Source of the DNA: Lachnospiraceae bacterium
GTDB lineage: Bacteria > Bacillota_A > Clostridia > Lachnospirales > Lachnospiraceae
Reading direction: 5' to 3'
Assembly: GCA_018365895.1 (NCBI GenBank)
Contig: JAGZJD010000100.1
Location: 1 to 6,779 of the forward strand
DNA length: 6,779 nucleotides
Shown here piece after piece: positions 5,504 through 6,779 of the stretch (the first letter of the stretch is position 1; every line of letters starts with the position of its first letter). Under the pieces are notes generated by a model. It had not been told where the DNA came from. It did not search any database and saw nothing but the letters and a program-made list of their open reading frames with translations. The translations under genes were made by a program, and so were the position numbers.

Positions 5504-5543
5504 AACAGGGGAGCATACCACTTGACTGATATGCTCCCCTGTT
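5504..5543 (-). terminator. Intrinsic terminator of the V-type ATPase operon
   Basis: AACAGGGGAGCATA and its exact reverse complement form a 14-bp stem around a 12-nt loop, starting about 10 nt after the subunit D stop codon. In the direction of transcription the stem is followed by a T-rich stretch (TTTATAAT). The U-run is short but the stem is long and GC-rich at its core. It insulates the ATPase operon from the regulator gene downstream. The rest of the 224-bp gap to the regulator holds only the regulator's promoter. Confidence 0.8.
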
Positions 5544-5553
5544 ATTCTTTTCC

Positions 5554-6213
5554 CTATGCTCTCTCACTATAGTGATGTGCTTCTTCAAGCATCATATCTT
5601 TTACTTTCATCAAACGAATCTGGGAACTTCTCTCATTCTCATCCAGCTTCATTGTGATATATTTGATCGTTGCCTGAGCCTCCGGAATCGTCACATGCTC
5701 CAGCGCATTTACACGACGTCTCGTCTTCTCAATCTCCGCCGCCATGAGCTGACATGCTTTTTCTGTCTCTGCAAGCTTCAACATATCCGGCAGAATGTCT
5801 GCCAAGGATTTTACTGCACCATCCAGATCGCTGGAGGTAAATGCGAAGCCATAAGAATAGATGTCGTTGGCATCCGCTGTCCTTGTCTTCGTCTCATAGA
5901 CCGGGATATCAACACTCATAACATTTTTCTGTTCTACATTCAGATTCACTTCCTGCTTCGGTGCCATCAATGCTGTGTTTAATGTAGCTTCGTCCATGCC
6001 TGCCTTCGCTATGACAAAATTCTTATTTGCAGAGAGGATTCCGGCTTCTACTTTTTTTCTAAGCGCCATATTCTCCTTGACCAGTTCAAGAAACTGACGC
6101 ATCAGCTCGTCTCGCTTATCTTTTAAAAGTTTGTGTCCTCTTCTGGCTGTAACAAGCTTTTTCTTTGTTTTTGTCAGCTCCATACGGGTAGGAGTAATCT
6201 GCTTTTTAGCCAT
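5554..6213 (-). CDS. atpD: V-type ATP synthase/ATPase subunit D (central rotor shaft)
   Basis: The protein has 219 residues, close to the usual length of about 210 for bacterial NtpD/AtpD. ATG at 6213 has AAGGAGG 6 nt before it. The N-terminal signature TPTRMELTKTKKKLV followed by ARRGHKLLKDKRDEL (about 8-37) is characteristic. Both ends are long charged helices (about 10-60 and 155-210) that pair as the coiled-coil axle in the A3B3 head; the middle carries a short globular part with DIYSYGFAFTSSDLDGAV. The subunit transmits rotation between the membrane ring and the catalytic head of a proton- or sodium-driven V-type ATPase; the ion cannot be judged from this subunit. It follows subunit B, as in V-type operons, and appears to be the last gene because a terminator comes right after it. 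Unusually, 338 bp of repeats separate it from subunit B. Confidence 0.95.
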   Translation of the reverse strand: MAKKQITPTRMELTKTKKKLVTARRGHKLLKDKRDELMRQFLELVKENMALRKKVEAGILSANKNFVIAKAGMDEATLNTALMAPKQEVNLNVEQKNVMSVDIPVYETKTRTADANDIYSYGFAFTSSDLDGAVKSLADILPDMLKLAETEKACQLMAAEIEKTRRRVNALEHVTIPEAQATIKYITMKLDENERSSQIRLMKVKDMMLEEAHHYSERA

Positions 6214-6219
6214 CGTTTC

Positions 6220-6226
6220 CCTCCTT
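6220..6226 (-). promoter_or_regulatory. Strong ribosome binding site of subunit D
   Basis: AAGGAGG with a 6-nt spacer to the ATG at 6213 is a near-perfect Shine-Dalgarno. A strong independent site fits the need to start translation afresh after the long repeat-filled gap from subunit B, where coupling is not possible. Confidence 0.75.
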
Positions 6227-6231
6227 CATTT

Positions 6232-6270
6232 GGGCTTGCGCCCCTAGCCTGCGCCCTATCGGCCTTCTCG
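6232..6270. repeat. Degenerate fragments of the 65-bp repeat
   Basis: GGGCTTGCGCCCCTA (6232-6246) and CCTGCGCCCTATCGGC followed by CTTCTCG (to 6270) match the head and the two ends of the adjacent 65-bp unit, with the middle about 40 bp missing. They look like decayed copies at the edge of the array nearest the subunit D gene. Confidence 0.6.
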
Positions 6271-6484
6271 CTGCGGGCTTGCGCCCTATCGGCTTTTTCG
6301 CCATGCCCAGCTCGAATCCGCTTCGCTCCTTCTCGCTGCGGGCTTGCGCCCTATCGCCTTTTTCGCCATGCCCAGCTCGAATCCACTTCGCTCCTTCTCG
6401 CTGCGGGCTTGCGCCCTATCGCCTTTTTCGCCATGCCCAGCTCGAATCCGCTTCGCTCCTTCTCGCTGCGGGCTTGCGCCCTAT
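6271..6484. repeat. GC-rich 65-bp tandem repeat, 3.3 copies, between V-ATPase subunits B and D
   Basis: Three complete units start at 6271, 6336 and 6401, and a 19-bp partial unit (CTGCGGGCTTGCGCCCTAT) starts at 6466. Across the full units only two differences were seen (6292 G for C, and 6385 A for G). The unit is about 63% GC, much higher than the flanking genes. It contains GGGCTTGCGCCC, able to form a small hairpin, and CGAATCCGCTTCG. Because 65 is not a multiple of three, reading frames shift in each copy, so a repeated protein is excluded and the short ORFs over it are incidental. It would be transcribed within the V-ATPase mRNA. Origin is unknown; spread from a dispersed intergenic element is an inference. 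Confidence 0.93.
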
Positions 6485-6544
6485 ACAGATATAGAAAAGT
6501 TCTCATTTGCAAGCAAGCTTGCATGATACCTTTTCTATATCTGT
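6485..6544. repeat. Inverted repeat with perfect 15-bp arms, directly after the subunit B stop
   Basis: ACAGATATAGAAAAG (6485-6499) and its exact reverse complement (6530-6544) flank a 30-bp interior. The interior holds a second stem, TGCAAG/CTTGCA, around the loop CAAG (6508-6523). The structure begins 7 nt after the subunit B stop and abuts the last partial 65-bp repeat with no gap. No U-run follows in the transcribed direction, so simple intrinsic termination is unlikely. It may be an mRNA processing or stability element, or a miniature inverted-repeat remnant; no target-site duplication was found. Confidence 0.85.
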
Positions 6545-6551
6545 GCATGGC

Positions 6552-6779
6552 TTATTGCTTTCCATAATACATATCTAAGAATTTATCGTCGATACGTTTC
6601 AGTTCTGCTCTTGGCAGCATAGACAGAAGTTTCCAGCCGATTTCCAATGTTTCTTCTATGGATCGATCTGTGTTATACCCCTGAGATACGTATTCCTTCT
6701 CGAAGGCTTCTGCAAATTCTGCGTATTTCAGATCTATTTCTGTAAGCGCTGCCTCTCCGAGAATCGTCATCAGCTCTTT
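6552..6779 (-). CDS. atpB: V-type ATP synthase/ATPase subunit B, C-terminal part (cut by window edge)
   Basis: The last 75 residues and the TAA stop (6554-6552) are present; the gene continues past position 6779. The sequence reads [20 protein letters not shown], then [34 protein letters not shown] and the end [12 protein letters not shown]. This matches the C-terminal helical domain of V/A-type ATPase subunit B, the non-catalytic nucleotide-binding subunit that alternates with subunit A in the A3B3 head. The nucleotide-binding domain lies outside the window. Subunit D follows on the same strand, as expected for this operon, though separated by a repeat region instead of the usual few to few tens of bases. 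Confidence 0.93.
   Translation of the reverse strand, partial: KELMTILGEAALTEIDLKYAEFAEAFEKEYVSQGYNTDRSIEETLEIGWKLLSMLPRAELKRIDDKFLDMYYGKQ

Noticed and set aside
6271..6484. CRISPR array
   Set aside because: The whole 65-bp period is conserved, with no unique spacers, and no cas genes are present.
6485..6544. Intrinsic terminator between subunits B and D
   Set aside because: Strong arms but a large 30-nt interior and no U-run in the transcribed direction; a terminator here would also cut off subunit D.
6133..6567. Overlapping plus- and minus-strand ORFs across the 65-bp repeats, with recurring peptides such as FAMPSSNPLRS
   Set aside because: The period is not a multiple of three, so the frame changes each copy. 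There are no suitable ribosome sites and the ORFs overlap real genes or structured repeats.

Overview
The window looks like a chromosomal segment of a low-GC Gram-positive gut anaerobe, most likely a Lachnospiraceae relative (Blautia/Dorea/Ruminococcus type). The reasons are AT-rich coding sequence, strong GGAGG-type ribosome binding sites, a lipoprotein sugar-binding protein, and a V-type ATPase operon. The taxon is an inference. Every real gene lies on the minus strand, so transcription runs from high to low coordinates.

From the right-hand side: positions 6779-5554 hold the end of a V-type ATPase operon, with the C-terminus of subunit B, then subunit D, then a strong terminator (5504-5543). 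Subunits B and D are separated by 338 bp of non-coding DNA. It contains a 15-bp-arm inverted repeat (6485-6544) immediately after the B stop codon and a GC-rich 65-bp tandem repeat (6271-6484, 3.3 copies).

Positions 5389-1 hold a carbohydrate locus. It starts with a LacI-family repressor with a clear promoter (TTGAAA, 17 bp, TATAAT) and an operator half-site on the -10. Next is a 183-bp regulatory gap with two perfect GACAACGTTGTC palindromes and a half-site exactly midway, 27 bp from each centre. Then come a GH13_18 sucrose/glucosylglycerate-type phosphorylase, a lipoprotein solute-binding protein, a permease, the end of a dehydrogenase and the start of a sugar isomerase/epimerase. Gene order and recalled protein similarity match the Escherichia coli ycj cluster (ycjM-N-O-P-Q-R with regulator YcjW). 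There, YcjQ and YcjR act in conversion of D-gulosides to D-glucosides and YcjM is a glucosylglycerate phosphorylase.

The main observation is that this locus is broken. The permease reads normally for about 190 residues, through its fourth membrane segment. At about 465-478 the DNA switches, out of frame, to the last 97 codons of a YcjQ-like dehydrogenase. The simplest explanation is one deletion of roughly 1.9 kb that removed the permease 3' end (including the EAA loop), the whole second permease, and about 70% of the dehydrogenase. The regulator, phosphorylase, binding protein and epimerase start are intact, so the operon can still be switched on but should lack a working transporter and the first pathway enzyme. 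An assembly error is the main alternative.

No RNA genes, CRISPR arrays, transposase genes or riboswitches were seen.
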